A stretch of 64,000 bases of DNA, taken from assembly GCA_051859045.1 (NCBI GenBank), contig JBHYGK010000001.1, positions 1 through 64,000 on the forward strand, read 5' to 3'. The DNA comes from JBHYGK01 sp051859045. GTDB lineage: Bacteria; Pseudomonadota; Gammaproteobacteria; Xanthomonadales; Xanthomonadaceae. The position numbers and the translations under genes were made by a program. Positions within the stretch are counted from its first letter, which is position 1. The number at the start of each line of letters is the position of its first letter. Below are positions 47,045-56,029 of this stretch, one piece after another. The notes under the pieces were generated by a model. The model worked only from the letters and a program-made list of their open reading frames with translations, searched no databases and was not told where the DNA came from.

Positions 47045-49480
47045 TCAGAAGGTGTAGCGGACCTTGGCGTAGCCGTAGCGGCCGTTGAAGCCGAACGGCG
47101 CGTTGCCCACCGGGTAGGGGAAGATGCCGCTGTTGTTGTTGGCGGCGATCACCCGGTCGGGATAGGCGTCGGTGAGGTTCTCGACGCCCACGCTGAGCCG
47201 CCAGTGCGCGCTGGCCTGCCAGGCGGCCGAGGCGTCGAACACCCACTCGCGGCCGAAGGTCTGGTCGTTGGCCGGGCTGGTGTTGCTGAGCACGGTGTAC
47301 TCGCCGTAGAGCGTGGCGCCGAGGCGCGCGCTGAGGGCGTCGCGGGCCCAGTCCAGGCCCAGGATCAGCTTGTCCTCGGGCGAGCCGACGGTGATCCGGC
47401 CGGACTCGGCGCGGCCGATGCGCTGCAGGCCCAGCGACACCGCCTCGAGCGCCGCGGGATTCGGCGCCACGCGCTCGATCGAGGTCTCGTTGTGGTTCCA
47501 GCCCACCGTGATGCCCAGCGTGCCCGCGTCGCCCAGGTCGAGGTCGGTGCGGCTGATCAGGTCCAGGCCATCGGTGCGGGTGTCGACCGCGTTGGTGAAG
47601 TAGCGGCCGCCGTCGATGCCGGGGAAGCCGTTGGCGGCGAGGAAGTCGCGCACCGGCTGGCCCACCAGGTTCTCCGACAGCACGACGCGGTCGTCGATGT
47701 CGATGCGGTAGGCGTCCGCGGTGATCGTCCAGGCCTCGCCGATCGTCCAGCTGGCGCCGAGGCCGAGGCTGGTGGACTCCTCCGCGCGCAGCGGCTCGGC
47801 GCCCAGCGCCCGGGCCACCGGGTCGGCCACCGGGAAGGTGCGCACGTCGAAGGGCACGGAGTTGATGAAGCCGGTGGCGGTGGCCGAGTACGACTGCTGC
47901 GCCAGCGAGGGCGCGCGGAAGCCGGTGGAGACGGTGCCGCGCAGCGCGAAGGCGTCGCTCGCCACGAAGCGCGCGGAGAGCTTGCCCGACAGCGCGTCGC
48001 CGAAGTCGGAGTAGTCCTCGTGGCGCAGCGCCGCGCTGGCGGTCAGCCGCTCGGCCAGCTCGGCCTCGAGGTCGACGTACAGCGCCCAGCTGTCGCGGCT
48101 GGCGTCGACCTCGTCGGAGGGCCGGAAGCCCGGGAACACCTGCGAGCCGGTGCCCACCCAGCTCTCGGCCTGGCCGGCGGAGATGCGGTAGGTCTCCTCG
48201 CGCAGCTCCGCGCCCAGCGCCACGTTGAGCGGGTAGGTCAGCCAGGCCACGTCGACGCCGCGGCTGAGGTCGACGTTGGCGGTGGCCTGGCCATTCTCCA
48301 GCGTGCCGGCGTAGAACGACCGCGGGCTGGTCGCGCCCAGCGAGGTGTTGATCGAGTTGGCCACGCCGTAGTCGAAGGTGTTGCCGCCATAGCCGACGCT
48401 GGCGTCCCAGGCCCAGCCGCCGGCGGTGTCGCCGCGGGCGCCGGCGAACACCGAGCGGTCGAGCGCGTCGCTGGTGATCAGCGGCAGGTAGCCGTCGGGA
48501 TACACGGCCGGCACGTTGCGCGCGTCGAGCGGGCGGCGGAAGAAGCCCGCGGCCTCGCCGTCGCGGCGGCCGACGCCGCCGAACACGTAGGCCTCCACGC
48601 CGGCGCCCAGCGGCAGGCCGGCGTTGAGGAACACCAGCCGGTCCTCCAGCACGGCGTCGCCGAAGCGGTGGTTGAGGCGGTTGGCGCTGGCCTCGCGCGG
48701 GTCGGGCTGGCCGCCCACCAGCGGGTACTGCTGGCGCGGGTCGAGCCCGGCGCGGTTGGTGGCCTCGCGGTCGCGCAGCTCCGCCGACAGCGCCACGAAG
48801 CCCTCGCCGAAGGCCAGCGAGGTGAAGGCCGAGGCGCCGGCGGTGTCGCCGTCGCCTTCGTCGTGCGTGCCCCAGCTAGCCTCGAGCGAGCTGCCCTCGC
48901 CGGCGCCCTTGAGCACGAGGTTGATCACGCCGGCGATGGCGTCCGAGCCGTACAGCGCGCTGGCGCCGTCGCGCAGCACCTCGATGCGCTCGATCGCGCT
49001 CGCGGGGATCGCGTTGAGGTCGACCGCCGAGCTGCCGCGGCCGACCGCGCCGTTGAGGTTGACGATCGCGCTGGCGTGGCGGCGCTTGCCGTTCACCAGC
49101 ACCAGCACCTGGTCGGGCGCGAGCCCGCGCAGCTGGGCCGGGCGCACGTGGTCGGTGCCGTCGGTGATGGTGGCGCGCGGGAAGTTGAAGCTGGGCACCA
49201 GCCGCGACAGCGCGACGTTGAGCTCGGCCGAGCCCTGGGCGTCGAGCGCCTCGGGGGTGATCACGTCGATCGGGGACAGCGACTCGGCGATCGTGCGGCC
49301 GCTGACGCGGGTGCCGGTGACGATCAGGCCCTCGAGGTCGGCGGCCTCCTCCTCCTCGCTGGCGGCCGACTGCGCGGCGGCGAGGCCCGGGGCGGACAGG
49401 CCGGGCAGGGCGAGCGCGGCGGCGATCGCGAAGGCCAGCGGCAGGCGGGCGGGGCGGCGGGCGGAGGCGGGCGTGGGCAT
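47045..49480 (-). CDS. TonB-dependent outer-membrane receptor
   Basis: The 811-residue protein has a signal peptide (to about AAAQS, residue 38) and a plug domain with EGLIVTGTRVSGRTIAESLS and VDLNAIPASAIERIEVLRDG-ASALYGSDAIAGVIN. A 22-strand barrel follows, ending in KVRYTF with the terminal Phe needed for outer-membrane insertion. SVGVENLTDAYPDRV is the usual late barrel motif. Such receptors import siderophores, vitamins or glycans, and the ligand is not evident. The ATG at 49480 is chosen for the AAGGAT ribosome site and signal sequence. No FecA-like signalling domain or Fur box was seen. Confidence 0.92.
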   Translation of the reverse strand: MPTPASARRPARLPLAFAIAAALALPGLSAPGLAAAQSAASEEEEAADLEGLIVTGTRVSGRTIAESLSPIDVITPEALDAQGSAELNVALSRLVPSFNFPRATITDGTDHVRPAQLRGLAPDQVLVLVNGKRRHASAIVNLNGAVGRGSSAVDLNAIPASAIERIEVLRDGASALYGSDAIAGVINLVLKGAGEGSSLEASWGTHDEGDGDTAGASAFTSLAFGEGFVALSAELRDREATNRAGLDPRQQYPLVGGQPDPREASANRLNHRFGDAVLEDRLVFLNAGLPLGAGVEAYVFGGVGRRDGEAAGFFRRPLDARNVPAVYPDGYLPLITSDALDRSVFAGARGDTAGGWAWDASVGYGGNTFDYGVANSINTSLGATSPRSFYAGTLENGQATANVDLSRGVDVAWLTYPLNVALGAELREETYRISAGQAESWVGTGSQVFPGFRPSDEVDASRDSWALYVDLEAELAERLTASAALRHEDYSDFGDALSGKLSARFVASDAFALRGTVSTGFRAPSLAQQSYSATATGFINSVPFDVRTFPVADPVARALGAEPLRAEESTSLGLGASWTIGEAWTITADAYRIDIDDRVVLSENLVGQPVRDFLAANGFPGIDGGRYFTNAVDTRTDGLDLISRTDLDLGDAGTLGITVGWNHNETSIERVAPNPAALEAVSLGLQRIGRAESGRITVGSPEDKLILGLDWARDALSARLGATLYGEYTVLSNTSPANDQTFGREWVFDASAAWQASAHWRLSVGVENLTDAYPDRVIAANNNSGIFPYPVGNAPFGFNGRYGYAKVRYTF

Positions 49481-49630
49481 CGGGGATCCTTCGGGGCGTG
49501 GCGGGTGGGGCGCGGCGCGCGCGGCGCCGCTCCGCCGGAGTGGGGCCATGGACAGTGCGACCGACCCGGGGTCCGGTCAATGCGCCGTTCATGGAACACT
49601 GTGCCCCCCGGCGCACCCGAGGCCTCGTGC

Positions 49631-50509
<879 letters not shown>

Positions 50510-50516
50510 GCCTCGC

Positions 50517-52241
50517 TCAGAACGCGCGTCGCGCCTCGATCACCACCTCGACGGTCTTCAGCGAGGGGTCGTCGTCGATCGGCACCGCCAGGTCGACGTG
50601 GATCACGCGGGCGAACGCGCTGCGGGTGTTGCTCAGGCGCAGGCCCACGCCCACGTTCGCCATCAGGCCGGGGTTGGGCGTGCCGAGGCCGTCGTCGCCC
50701 CACGTGCGGCCGGCGTCGAGGAAGATCGCGCCGCCCACCCGGAACAGCCGCCACGGGTACCAGTCGGTGAAGTAGCGCTGCTCGACGCTGAGCCGGGCGT
50801 AGTGCTCGCCGCCGGCCCAGTTGAGCGGGTAGCCGCGCAGGCCGGTCTCGCCGCCGAGGTAGCGGCGGCCGTCGAGGTCGAGCGCATGGCCGTACTGGGC
50901 CTCGAGGGTGGCGAAGAACAGGCGGTGCTCGCCGGTCTCGCGGTAGTAGCGCGCCCGGCCGAGCAGGGTGGTGTCGACGGCGTCGCCGTCCTCGAGCCGA
51001 CCGTCGAGCCGCGTGTCGAGCCGCAGCAGCGCCCGCCCCGGCAGGCGCAGGCCCCGGCTGGCCTCGGCCTCCATCCACCAGGCGTCGCGGTCGCCGCCCA
51101 GGGCCTCCTCGGCGCGACCCAGCCGCGCGGCCAGGCGCAGGCCCAGCAGCGCGTCCTCGGTGATCGCGATCTGGTCGTAGTTGCGCAGCGTCGCCCACTC
51201 GTCGCGGATGTGCTCCAGGCCCAGCCACGGGCCCACCAGGTGGCGGTCGACCGGGATCGGGCCGGCCAGCGCGGGATCGAGCGCCGGCACGAAGGCGCGG
51301 CGCTGGTCGCGCAGGCCGACGGTCCAGCGCGTGGTGCGCCCCCCGACCAGGCCGCGCGACCAGCCCCAGCTGAGGTCGAGGTCGCGGTTGCGCTGGCGGA
51401 ACGCCGACACCTCCTCGCCGCGCACGTACAGCGATTCGTCGAGGGTGAGGTGGTCGGCGCGCACGCCCCAGGCGCGGCGCGCGTCGAGCGCGAAGAACGG
51501 CTGTTGCACGCCCAGCGCCCAGCCGTCGCCGTCGGAGTTCTCGCGCACCACCGCGTCCAGGCCCACCCAGGGGCCGAACAGGTGGCGGTCGCTGAAGGCC
51601 AGCGCGCTCTCGTCGCGCTCGGCGTCGGAGCGCCGCGACAGCGAGAGCTCGGCGCCGGTGCCGAACAGGTTGGACTCCTCGAGGTCGAGCCCGAAGCTCG
51701 ACTCGCCGCCCTTGCGGCCGCCGCTGATGCCGGGGTTGAGCGACCACACGTCGCGGGTCTCGACCTCGAGGTCGACCACGCCGTCGCGGAAGGCCACCGG
51801 CCGCACCTCGGCGTCGCGCAGGTAGGGCTGGGCGCGCAGCAGGCGCGCGGACTCCTCGAGCAGCCGGCGCGAGTAGCGGTCGCCGGGGGCGACCAGCAGC
51901 TGCCCGGCGATGACCTCCTCGCGGGTCACCACGTGCAGGCGGTTGGCGGCGCGGAACAGCGCGCGGTCCTCCTCCTGCAGCGCGGTGTCGAAGACGTTGT
52001 GGCGCAGGATCGTGATGGTGCCGATCACCGCGCCGGCGGCCTCGAGGGTGGCGTCGTCGGGCACCCCGGCCGGCCGCGGCGCGACCGGCACCGCCGCGGG
52101 GGCCGGGGCGGGCGACGCGGCCGGGCCGGCTGCCGCCGGGGCGGGACCGCCCAGCGCCAAGGCCAGCGCGAGGCACGACGCGGCCCGGCCCCTGGCGCGC
52201 GGGGGCGGGACGGTGCGGCGGGGCCGGGGGTCCTCGTGCAT
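50517..52241 (-). CDS. Omp85-type outer-membrane protein with one POTRA-like domain
   Basis: The 574-residue protein has a signal peptide (to about PAAAG), an Ala/Pro linker, and a POTRA-like region (about 75-155, with LEESARLLRAQPYLRDAEVRPV). The C-terminal barrel carries the BamA/TamA-family block RRYLGGETGLRGYPLNWAGGEHYARLSVEQRYF and ends in EARRAF with terminal Phe. It looks like the bacterial surface antigen D15 group, distinct from BamA (which has five POTRA domains) and from TamA. The start at 52241 has GAGGAT upstream. Its partner and substrate are unknown; it is convergent with the MBL gene (7-base gap) and divergent from the GbsR-like gene. Confidence 0.82.
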   Translation of the reverse strand: MHEDPRPRRTVPPPRARGRAASCLALALALGGPAPAAAGPAASPAPAPAAVPVAPRPAGVPDDATLEAAGAVIGTITILRHNVFDTALQEEDRALFRAANRLHVVTREEVIAGQLLVAPGDRYSRRLLEESARLLRAQPYLRDAEVRPVAFRDGVVDLEVETRDVWSLNPGISGGRKGGESSFGLDLEESNLFGTGAELSLSRRSDAERDESALAFSDRHLFGPWVGLDAVVRENSDGDGWALGVQQPFFALDARRAWGVRADHLTLDESLYVRGEEVSAFRQRNRDLDLSWGWSRGLVGGRTTRWTVGLRDQRRAFVPALDPALAGPIPVDRHLVGPWLGLEHIRDEWATLRNYDQIAITEDALLGLRLAARLGRAEEALGGDRDAWWMEAEASRGLRLPGRALLRLDTRLDGRLEDGDAVDTTLLGRARYYRETGEHRLFFATLEAQYGHALDLDGRRYLGGETGLRGYPLNWAGGEHYARLSVEQRYFTDWYPWRLFRVGGAIFLDAGRTWGDDGLGTPNPGLMANVGVGLRLSNTRSAFARVIHVDLAVPIDDDPSLKTVEVVIEARRAF

Positions 52242-52374
52242 GGGGCGATCCTCGCAGGTTCGCGCGGCCGGCACCGTGCGACACCGACCCCACGCGCTCA
52301 TGTTGCTGAAGCGGTTTGACCGCGTCCTCACGCCGCGCCCCTCGCAAGCCCCTGTCGGGCGGGCGTATTCTCCG

Positions 52375-52394
52375 GTTTCAGAAAATACTGAAAC
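52375..52394. promoter_or_regulatory. Palindromic operator upstream of the GbsR-like regulator
   Basis: GTTTCAG-AAAATA-CTGAAAC is a perfect 7-6-7 inverted repeat of 20 bases, centred 23 bases before the regulator ATG in the divergent gap with the Omp85-type gene. Its AT-rich centre contrasts with the surrounding GC. Binding-site size and position fit autorepression by a GbsR/MarR-type dimer that also controls cydAB downstream. Confidence 0.6.
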
Positions 52395-52407
52395 TACGGG
52401 AACCGCC

Positions 52408-53046
52408 ATGCAGCTCACCCCCCTGATCCAGACCTTCGTGCTGCATTTCGGCGAGATGGGCAGCCGCTGGGGCATCAACCGCACGGTCGGGCAGATCTAC
52501 GCGCTGCTGTTCGTGGCCAACCGCCCGCTCAACGCCGACGAGATCACCGAGCGCCTCGGCATCAGCCGCTCCAATACCTCGATGGGCCTCAAGGAGCTGC
52601 AGAGCTGGCGGCTGGTGCGCATGAGCCACCAGCCCGGCGACCGCCGCGACTACTTCTCCGCGCCGGAGGACGTCTGGGCGATCTTCAAGATCCTGGCCGA
52701 GGAGCGCCAGCGGCGCGAGGTCGACCCCACGCTGAGCGTGCTGCGCGACGCGCTGCTCGAGACCCCGGTGGGCGAGGAGGAGCGCCACGCCCAGGCCCGG
52801 ATGCGCGAGATGCACCAGCTCATCGAACAGCTCACCGACTGGTTCGCCGAGGTGCGCAAGCTCTCGCCCTCCACGCTGGAGAAGCTGATGGGCCTCGGCG
52901 CCGCGGCCACCCGCCTGCTCGAGCTCGGCGACCGCATCCGCGGCTTCGGCGGCGGCGGCGCAGGCCCCTCGCTCGCCGCCGAGGCCGCCGCGCTCGACGC
53001 GCCGGCGCCCGGCGACGCCCCCGTTCCCACCAAGACCACGCGCTAG
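52408..53046 (+). CDS. GbsR/MarR family transcriptional regulator
   Basis: The 212-residue protein has a winged helix (about 28-90) with NRTVGQIYALLFVANRPLNADEITERLGISRSNTS as helices and recognition helix, then SMGLKELQSWRLVRM and the wing HQPGDRRDYFSAP. This matches the GbsR (MarR-related) family. The C-terminal half is helical and probably dimerises; the last 35 residues are Ala/Pro-rich. The gene lies 9 bases before cydA in the same direction and begins just after a perfect palindrome. I infer that it senses a respiratory or sulfur-related signal and controls the oxidase. Confidence 0.86.
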   Translation: MQLTPLIQTFVLHFGEMGSRWGINRTVGQIYALLFVANRPLNADEITERLGISRSNTSMGLKELQSWRLVRMSHQPGDRRDYFSAPEDVWAIFKILAEERQRREVDPTLSVLRDALLETPVGEEERHAQARMREMHQLIEQLTDWFAEVRKLSPSTLEKLMGLGAAATRLLELGDRIRGFGGGGAGPSLAAEAAALDAPAPGDAPVPTKTTR

Positions 53047-53055
53047 GACATCGCC

Positions 53056-54495
53056 ATGAGCACGTTCGCCCTGCTCGCCGCCGCTGCCGCCGCCACCACC
53101 GCCGCCTCGCCCGACGCCGCCGGCGCCGTCGACCCGGTGGTGCTGGCCCGCATCCAGTTCGCGGCCAACATCAGCTTCCACATCCTCTTCCCCACCATCA
53201 CGATGGCGCTGGGCTGGGTGCTGCTGTTCTTCAAGCTGCGCTTCCTCGCCACCGGCCGCCAGCACTGGATGGACGCCTACTACCTGTTCGTGAAGATCTT
53301 CGCGCTGAGCTTCGCGATGGGCGTGGTCAGCGGCATCACGATGAGCTTCCAGTTCGGCACCAACTGGCCGGGCTTCATGGAGACGGTGGGCAACATCGCC
53401 GGGCCGCTGCTGGCCTACGAGGTGCTGACCGCGTTCTTCCTCGAGGCCAGCTTCCTCGGGATCATGCTTTTCGGCCGCCAGCGCGTGGGCGAGCGCATCC
53501 ACACCCTGGCCACCGTGCTGGTCGCCGCGGGCACCACGGCCTCGGCGTTCTGGATCCTCGCGCTGAACTCGTGGATGCAGACGCCGGCGGGCTTCGAGAT
53601 GATCGACGGCGTCGCGCATCCCACCGACTGGTTCGCGATCATCTTCAACCCGTCCTTCCCCTACCGCCTGGTGCACATGCTGCTGGCCTCGGGCCTCACC
53701 GCGGCCTTCCTGGTGGCGGGCCTGTCGGCCTGGCGCTGGCTGCGCGGCGACCGCGCCGCCGACGTGCTGGCCGCGCTGCGCACCGGCGTGGTGATGGCGG
53801 CGGTGCTGATCCCCGCGCAGATCCTCGCCGGCGACCTGCACGGCCTCAACACGCTCGAGCACCAGCCGCAGAAGGTCGCCGCGATGGAGGGCCTGTGGGA
53901 GACGGAGCGCGGCGTGCCGCTGCTGCTGTTCGCGATCCCCGACGAAGAGGCGCGCGAGAACCGCTTCGAGGTCGCGGTGCCCAAGCTGGCCTCGCTGATC
54001 CTGACCCACGAGCTCGACGGCGAGCTGCAGGGCCTCAACGACTTCCCGGGCAACCACCCGCCGGTGGCCCCGGTGTTCTGGAGCTTCCGCGTGATGGTGG
54101 GCACCGGCATGGCGATGCTGGCGGTGAGCTGGTTCGCCGCCTGGCAGCTGTGGCGCCGCCGTCGCGCCGCGGGCACCGAGGCCGGCCCGGGCACGTGGGC
54201 CGCGCGCGGCCTGGTCGCGATGACCTTCTCGGGCTGGGTCGCCACGCTGGCGGGCTGGTACGTCACCGAGATCGGCCGCCAGCCCTGGGTCGTCACCGGC
54301 GTGCTCACCACCCGGGATGCGGCCAGCGACGTCGCCGCGCCGCTGATCGGGCTCAGCCTCACCGCCTACCTCGGCCTGTACGTGCTGCTGCTGGGCGCCT
54401 ACGTGAGCGTGCTGTTCCACCTCGCGCGCAAGGGCGGCCGCGCCGCCCGCCCGGACGCGGCCGGCGCCGCGCCCGCCGGCCTGCAGGAGGCCTGA
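53056..54495 (+). CDS. cydA: Cytochrome bd-type (cyanide-insensitive) ubiquinol oxidase subunit I
   Basis: This 479-residue protein has about nine membrane helices. RIQFAANISFHILFPTITMALGW carries the axial His of the first heme region, GRQRVGERIHTLA and LNSWMQTPAGF follow, and GWYVTEIGRQPWVV is the family GRQPW motif. The length and short Q-loop match the CioA subgroup rather than long-loop E. coli CydA (522). It oxidises quinol and reduces oxygen without pumping protons. Bd oxidases tolerate cyanide, nitric oxide and sulfide, which fits the neighbouring sulfide genes. Confidence 0.93.
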   Translation: MSTFALLAAAAAATTAASPDAAGAVDPVVLARIQFAANISFHILFPTITMALGWVLLFFKLRFLATGRQHWMDAYYLFVKIFALSFAMGVVSGITMSFQFGTNWPGFMETVGNIAGPLLAYEVLTAFFLEASFLGIMLFGRQRVGERIHTLATVLVAAGTTASAFWILALNSWMQTPAGFEMIDGVAHPTDWFAIIFNPSFPYRLVHMLLASGLTAAFLVAGLSAWRWLRGDRAADVLAALRTGVVMAAVLIPAQILAGDLHGLNTLEHQPQKVAAMEGLWETERGVPLLLFAIPDEEARENRFEVAVPKLASLILTHELDGELQGLNDFPGNHPPVAPVFWSFRVMVGTGMAMLAVSWFAAWQLWRRRRAAGTEAGPGTWAARGLVAMTFSGWVATLAGWYVTEIGRQPWVVTGVLTTRDAASDVAAPLIGLSLTAYLGLYVLLLGAYVSVLFHLARKGGRAARPDAAGAAPAGLQEA

Positions 54496-54498
54496 GCC

Positions 54499-55515
54499 AT
54501 GGACTGGGACGCGCTCCTTCCGCTCGTCTTCACCGGCCTGATGGCCATCGCGATGCTGGTGTACGTGGTGCTCGACGGCTACGACCTCGGCGTCGGCATC
54601 CTGCTGCGCGGCAATCCCGATGCCGACAAGGACCGGATGATCGCCTCGATCGGCCCGTTCTGGGACGCCAACGAGACCTGGCTGGTGCTGGGCGTCGGCC
54701 TGCTGCTGGTGGCCTTCCCGATGGCGCACGGCGTCATCCTGACCGCGCTGTACCTGCCGGTGGCGGCGATGCTGATCGGCCTGATCCTGCGCGGCGTGGC
54801 CTTCGACTTCCGGGTCAAGGCGCACGCCGAGCACAAGCCGCTGTGGGACGCGGCCTTCTTCGGCGGCTCGCTGCTGGCCTCGCTGGCCCAGGGCTGGATG
54901 TTGGGCAGCTGGATCCTCGGCTTCCGCGATGACGCGGTGGGCCTGGCATTCTCGGCGCTCATCGCGCTGTGCCTGTGCGCGGGCTACGCGCTGCTGGGCG
55001 CCGGCTGGCTGCTGATGAAGGCCGAGGGCGCGCTGCGCGAGCGCGCGATCCGCTGGGCCTACCGCGCGCTGTGGCTGACCGGCCTCGGCATCGCCGCGGT
55101 GTCGCTGGCCACGCCCTTCGCCAGCCCGCGGATCTTCGAGAAGTGGTTCAGCCTGCCCAACCTGTTCCTGCTGGCCCCGGTGCCGCTGCTGACCTTCGTG
55201 GTGTTCGCCACCTGCGAGAACGCGCTGCGCCGGCTCGCGCGCGCGGCGAGCCTCGGCGTCGCGAGCCCGGCGCGCGACTGGGTGCCGTTCGCCGCGACGA
55301 TCGCGCTGTTCGTGCTGGCCTTCGCGGGCCTGGCCTACAGCGTCTTCCCCTACCTCGTGGTGGACCGCATCACCTACATGGATGCGGCGGCCGCCACCGG
55401 CTCGCTGGCGATCATGGCGGTGGGCGCGGCGGTGACGCTGCCGATGATCGCGGGCTACACCGTGTTCTCGTACAAGGTGTTCTGGGGCCGCACCGGCGAG
55501 CTGCGCTACGACTGA
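54499..55515 (+). CDS. cydB: Cytochrome bd-type ubiquinol oxidase subunit II
   Basis: The 338-residue protein has about eight membrane helices and opens with LPLVFTGLMAIAMLVYVVLDGYDLGVGIL, the CydB/CioB signature with a conserved Asp in the proton path region. IGPFWDANETWLVLGVGLLL and RGVAFDFRVKA are further family blocks. It pairs with subunit I, starting 3 bases after it. I looked for a small CydX-type gene downstream and saw none before the convergent thioredoxin gene. Confidence 0.94.
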   Translation: MDWDALLPLVFTGLMAIAMLVYVVLDGYDLGVGILLRGNPDADKDRMIASIGPFWDANETWLVLGVGLLLVAFPMAHGVILTALYLPVAAMLIGLILRGVAFDFRVKAHAEHKPLWDAAFFGGSLLASLAQGWMLGSWILGFRDDAVGLAFSALIALCLCAGYALLGAGWLLMKAEGALRERAIRWAYRALWLTGLGIAAVSLATPFASPRIFEKWFSLPNLFLLAPVPLLTFVVFATCENALRRLARAASLGVASPARDWVPFAATIALFVLAFAGLAYSVFPYLVVDRITYMDAAAATGSLAIMAVGAAVTLPMIAGYTVFSYKVFWGRTGELRYD

Positions 55516-55539
55516 CGCGACGCGCCCGGGGCGCGGGCC

Positions 55540-56016
55540 TCAGCCCGCGACCTCGGGCAGCGGGCGGCCCAGCTTGGCCATCGCCGCGCGCGTCCAGTGC
55601 ACGATCTGGCCGGCGGGCATGAAGCCGCTGTGGCGGTCGACCTCGCGGCCGTCCACCAGCAGCGACAGCGTGGGGATCGAGCGAATGCCGAACATCCCGG
55701 CCAGCGCGCCCTGGGCCTCGGTGTCGACCTTGGCCGAGCGCACGTAGGGCTCGAGCTCGTAGCCGGCGCGTTCGAACTGCGGGCCCATCTGCTGGCAGGG
55801 GCCGCACCAGGCCGCCCAGAAGTCGATCAGCAGCGGCAGCGTCGAGCGCTTGGCGTGGGCGTCGAAGCCGGCCGCGTCGAGCGCCACCGGGTGGCCGTCG
55901 AACAGGGGCTTGCCGCAGCGGCCGCAGGTGGCCGACTCGGCCTGGGCGAGGCGCGCGTCGGGGATGCGGTTGACGCCGTGGCAGGCGGGACAGGCGATCA
56001 GGTGGTCGGCGTGCAT
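55540..56016 (-). CDS. trxC: Thioredoxin 2-type protein with N-terminal zinc ribbon
   Basis: The 158-residue protein has a zinc ribbon (CPAC 9-12 and CGRC 31-34) followed by a thioredoxin fold with WCGPC (70-74), FGIRSIPTLSLL as cis-Pro loop and conserved Asp in LIDFWAAW. This is the TrxC layout. TrxC is linked to oxidative and thiol stress, and thioredoxins also reduce protein persulfides. Its gene starts 13 bases after the RND pump gene, placing it last in the run from the sulfide:quinone oxidoreductase. Confidence 0.9.
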   Translation of the reverse strand: MHADHLIACPACHGVNRIPDARLAQAESATCGRCGKPLFDGHPVALDAAGFDAHAKRSTLPLLIDFWAAWCGPCQQMGPQFERAGYELEPYVRSAKVDTEAQGALAGMFGIRSIPTLSLLVDGREVDRHSGFMPAGQIVHWTRAAMAKLGRPLPEVAG

Positions 56017-56029
56017 GGCGGGCTCGGGC

